DNA of 64,000 nt from Metallyticus violacea (taxonomy: Eukaryota; Arthropoda; Insecta; Mantodea; Metallyticidae), in the NCBI GenBank assembly GCA_030762175.1, contig CM060833.1:158921501-158985500 (forward strand), read 5' to 3'. The translations under genes were made by a program, and so were the position numbers. Shown piece by piece: positions 55,101 to 61,100 of the stretch; position 1 is the stretch's first letter; every line of letters starts with the position of its first letter. The notes under the pieces are model-generated. The model searched no databases, was not told the origin of the DNA, and worked only from the letters and a program-made list of their open reading frames with translations.

Positions 55101-58100
55101 AAATGACTTTAGAGAAATTTGTTGCTTTTGAATTTAAAATTTTCCTAGTTGTCCTCTTTCCTTCTTCAGCTAACACCCCAAGAAGTCAATGTTTTCCTTT
55201 GCCCAGTACCTTTTTTATTATTATTGTTCATCTGTAAGTCTCAATGATATGCTTTGCCAGATTTGATTTGTAGTTCTTACAATCATTTCTTAGTTTTTAC
55301 TTTTTTGAGATTATTTCTAAACACACTATTTTGCTCCTTAAGGATTCATCCTTTGTACATTTTCTACTTGCCCATTCTTTAATTAGTTTGAGAATTTTTT
55401 AGTCAATTTATACCTGTTTCACATTTTTAAATCATTCAACAATGCTTCATGTGTATTCTAGATTGAAATGCATTGTAAAATCCTTGTATTTATATTGAAT
55501 TCTGGCTGAGTCTTCTTATTTTTTGCAGTAAGGATTGGTATATTTCTTTTTCCAATGTATGAGCATCCAACTTCAAATATGATTTGTTATATCTCCTTCT
55601 TTTGTTGAAAAACAGAATTTCTTGTACATTTAATGTCAACGTCAAGTTTAAAACTTTTCTACACTTAGATATGTGATGCCTCTTCAATATTTAGCTTAAT
55701 ATATAGGAAGTTAATGAGCAGCTTGGAAATACTTTCACTCTTTATAGAGAGGTTTAAGACAACTAATTCAAGATTAGGGGTCCAGGGTTACCTACACAAT
55801 ATTGAAGATATAAAGCATTTGCAGTTTGATACTCAGGAATTTATAGTAAAGTGAAATAGAACCAAACTTTGTTTTAAATGACTTAGGCCTTCTTAATGAT
55901 CAAAAGAAACTATTAATAAACATCAGCAGCATAACACCATAAATTAGTGTTACAGTCATATACAAAATTTACAGACTAATTGCATGATTACATGCCATTG
56001 CATTTGTGTAAGAACGCATATGTTAACAGTAAAGTTGTGATTCTACTTTTTTCCTAATGTTACAAGATATTTATCATCAATATTGCTTTGTGATCATTGT
56101 ATATGTTCTACACTAACAATTAATTAATGTTAAAATGATCTAAATACTTGAAAAAGTGATATATAAGGTTGTGACTCACAGAATGCAATAACGCCAAATA
56201 TTGCACTGATATAAACATTACTTATTGTATGTGTGTGCAACCTTTATAAGTGTAGTTTATGAAATAGAAACCAATATACATGATTTGTTTATCACTTGTA
56301 ATTTATGCATTACACTCACTTATTTGTGTTGTCTATGAATTAAGGTCTTTAATTTTTTTGAGACATTTTTAGTTTTAATTATATTATTCAGATATTGCAG
56401 GACATGTAGGTACTTTTTATTCCATAACCAACAACAGTGTTTTTGATGCACCGGTATATGACATGCATCAATTGCAAATATATATCAATATTTGGGAACA
56501 CCTCCTTTCTTTCCCCTGAAATAACTGTACACTGCAACAAATATGCAACGGTCATTATTTCACTGAAGCTAAAAATTTCAAAATTGCAAATTTATTATGT
56601 GAAATTAATAATTAGCAAGTATGTATGAAATTAATATGGAACTCACCTCTGCCTTCAAATGAAAAAGGTACAGTTTCTCCTGGAGAAACAAGTACCCAAG
56701 AATCATCCTGCTCTAGAACAGACCCTGCTGCAGGATAAGTATCTGAGATGCTGAAAATGAACATTTAATTTAGATAATATTGGTCAACAAGGAAATTGGT
56801 TCTAACAAACAAATTGGTGACCTAGAATTACTGAAAGCAGAAATATCTTCCAATTTTTTTTTTTTATTTATTTTGCCATCATGTACATATTTGTAGAAGT
56901 GTTTAAAAAATACACTGTTGAATATTAAGTGCTTTATAATTAGGGGCTGTTTATTTCATCAGCTCATAAGTTGTCATCTGTTTGTATAACTCCTGTTTAC
57001 CCATAATAGTCAGCAGTGCACTTTTAATTAGAGTTATAGTTTGGCTTTCTTGCACTAGTGTGAACTGTGTATTATACTACTGATTCTACTAGAATATGCT
57101 ATCCTACCCCATAGGATAAGTTATCCTACCCGAATTCTACTTTAAGTTGCTGGTATAGTAATCCAGTTAAAGACCAGATAATCTAGAAATACATCACATG
57201 AATGTACTAATACCCAAACTCTCAATTAAGGAATTTAGGGGAATATTTGTATAGAGTTAAAAATAAATTGGTATGAATGATTAATAAGTAAATGATCTTT
57301 GGTTTTAGTGATTTAGATTTATGGCATGCAAATTTGAATTGGGTAATAAGCAAGGATATATTATTGCATTGTAGATTTACTATTTTAAGGTGTTTATGTA
57401 TAGCATTATAATAAATATTTGAGAAATAAAGGAATTAGTAGAATGCAGAGACTGTAACTAGCTGATAAAATAATGGAATAGCTAGAGTAATTTAAATATT
57501 TTATTTTAGTCCGGTGGGTTGGGTCGAGCCTGGTCCCCTGGATTTCCAGTAGACTGTTGGTGAAGAACGAGAGACTGGGGTCTGATGCAATTAAGATGGA
57601 AATTTTGTACTTTGTTTAATTTTTTAGAATTTAGATAAAAGGTTAGAATAAAATTATTATTGTATTAACAATTTTTTGTAATTGTGAGAGGTTACACCTA
57701 AAAAGGCCTGGGCCAGATAGGTGGAAACCCCTTTGTAGTTTGAAAAAAAAAAAAATAAATAAAAAATACCAGTTTCTTATTACATAAGTGGAGAGTTCAC
57801 TTGAAGCATCTGAGAAGTTGCATTACCCCCAATATCAGCTTATGATCTGTATTTTGGAGTGATGTTGGTGACCAAAACAAAAAAATGGGCACTTTGTATG
57901 TGCTGTGTTTTGTGTGTGAATAGTCTGCACCAACAGCTTAGAGGTTCATTTATTCCATTTGCCGTACCAATGATTTGGATTGAGCAGCATGATCAAATGA
58001 CTGCTGTTTCTGTCTTAATAAAATACGCAACAAAGAGCAAGAAATCAATTGCTTATCCTTATTTATCATCTATAATTCAAGCCAGTTACATACTGTTCAG

Positions 58101-61100
58101 GTCTTCCTGTTCCTGTTCCCCCAGAATTATATGCATTAGAACATGAAGACAAAAAGGAACAGATAAATAATAAAGACTAAGATGATAAGAATGCTTCCAA
58201 TACCTATAATATCAACAAATCACATACAATACCACCTGGTTAAATGATCTAGTTAGAGACCTTAATCATCTAAAGTAGGCTTGAAAGTTGTGCAATACAT
58301 TAAACAGCATCAGCTACAAGTTTCAACTGGAAGAAAGTTTCACATGAATGAGACGGTCAAGCCATATTTAAATGATCCACAGTCCTTAATTAACTGGAAG
58401 CAATATGTATGTACTGCATGGAAATCTTGTTGAATCACACAATTATTACATTCCATCCTTGCATATCAAACTAGGGTTATGAAAAATCTTTGTGAAGTGT
58501 ATGAACAGGAATGGCAGAGAGTTTCAGTGCATAAAAGAAAAATTTCCAATAGTTGGTGAAATGAACATCAAAGAAAGTATTTTATTGGTTCCTAGATAAG
58601 GAAATGATGGAAGATAGAAAATCTAATGTAGTTTTAAAGGAAAAAGGAACAAATACCTGGAAATGCTTTAAAGATACCAAAAAGTATTTCTTAGGGAACA
58701 GGATATTTGAAGAATACAGAGATTATGATAAAACAGTGTTAGTGGCCTTGTGTGAAATGGGATGCAGTATGTCTTTGAAACTTGTGCACTCATACTTGCA
58801 ACTTTCCTGGAACAATTTAGGAGTGGTGAAGAACATCAAGAACGGTACCATCAGGACATTTGGACAAATGAAAAGTTTTACCTAGGAAGATGGAATCCAG
58901 TCATGTTAGCAGATTATCATCAATTAATAATGAGGGAAATGCTGATCATACAAATGGAAGAGAATCCAGAAATCCTTTCAGTAAGGCACCTAAACTGTAA
59001 TAGAATTTTTTAACCAAATAAACACATTTTTAAAATTAAAGATTTCTCAAAAAATATATGTAATAGGAAAAAATTGAAGGTATATCTGGATTCAGCATGA
59101 CATTTTCCAATTGAATTACCTATTTTCATCCAAAAAACAGAAAAAAAAGTTGAAATTTGTTGTCCGATGTAATTTGCCAGTATGCCATTGCCGTCTATGC
59201 ATGGCAATGTTAAGATTTAGCCATTTCTTTTCTGTTCACTCCCAATCAGCTGAAAATATAGAAGCCACATGCAGGTATGTGTGCATATGAGAAGCATAAC
59301 TTATACTGGTCAACAAAATTAAACATTTTGTCCATTATATGGGGAAAAATGAATAATTCTTATTAGCTTTTTCTATTAATTTCAAATCTATTTAAATATT
59401 TCTAGCATTAATACATTATAATATCTAGTTGAAATTATATTTATCTTGTTAACACATTATTTGTTTCACTGTTACAGTTCCAATTATACATTCATTTTAA
59501 GAATTATATTTATGTATCTAAAATTTATATGAAATTGTTAATTAACTTTTCATTTTATAAATCCATTGGATTTAAGTTTTGAATGAGAAATTGAAGCCAT
59601 TTCTATAGCACTTCAAAATCTTTTATTAACTTTAGTTATTTGCAATATGCTTCCCATTCTGGAGCAACTACAATTACTATAAAAAGCAATTTGTCACATA
59701 AAAGCAAAGATTATTTGAATGTTGGAAAATTTACATAATGTAATTAAACTTAACAAAAGGATGGATTTCCATTGAGGCAGCTGATCATTTTGCCAAAAGG
59801 GGAAGTACCATTATGTGCAATCTTAAAGAAGAATGAATCAGGATTTCCAGCTACCTCTAATAAACTTTCTATTTATGAAAAATATTAAAGAGCAAGAGAA
59901 TCAGCATGAGAGTTAATGCATCTATTGTCAACTACTTAGCATTAATTAAAATGTAACTTGGAGCTTGCACAGTGAAGTTAATCATATAATTGATATCATT
60001 GTATGATTCAGTTGAACTACATACTCTTAATGCTTCACTTAGTTGTAAGTAAAGCATTGAGAGTATGTACTTCAACTGAATCATATAATGATATCAATTA
60101 TACTTAGCATTAGTTAATGCCAACATTTTTGGTCTGCATACCCAGCTGAATACAAGCAGTATAAGGGCCAAGGTTGTGCCAGTTGCTGGGTCCATCAATG
60201 GAAAATTGCAATTCTACTTGCACAACTTATCAACAATAACAATACAGTTTTATTTCATAATGAGTACCAGCATATGTTACATGACATTTGTAGCCTTATT
60301 CCCTTGACAAAATTAAAAAAATTACAGCTTAAGCTTAACAGAACTCATCATGAAACAAGAAACTAATCAAACTATTAAGAGAGAGAAAGAAAAACAAAAG
60401 AAAAAAAGAAATAAAGGGTAGAAACCATTCATATGTGATACTCAGAATCATATGGGATTATACATAAGATCTCTGATAGGAAACGATACAGCATGAATAT
60501 CCAGCAAATCACCATATTTATGCAAATCTAATGTGCCATCAAATGCAATTCGCACCTCAAATTTGAAACTTAAAATCATAAAAATCTGCAGTAAGCTTCT
60601 GGCATATTGTTGCACAGCATCTTAGAGATAAGCTCATCTGCTTCATAAAATGATCCATGCACCCATGGCTAGCCTTAAACACTTTTTTGATATACTGACT
60701 ATCCTTAAACTCTTTTTTGATATACCAAGAACTCAGCCTTCTCTTTTGCTTTATTTCTTACTGTGTCACTAATAACAGGTTGCTTATTTTGCCTTCTTTC
60801 ATGTAAGAATTTCAAAATTTTTCTTCAATGTCAGGATGTCTTCCTTTGAAAAGACCACTGAGTTTCTTCCTATTAGCTTTAGTTGCAAGTAATACCAATT
60901 TCTGTTGCAGCCAAAAGCAAACGTTGCTCTCAGCTATATTGAACTTTCCTCCTGCCTTTCTGTTACCATTTTTATCAGCATAAAGAATAATTTTACACTT
61001 GAAAGTAGCATCATTAGATGTTCTTCTCTGTTGGCACTCCATTTTGTCACTACCTACTATTCAAATGCTCTATACAATAATAGGCCAACAACAAATGTAA

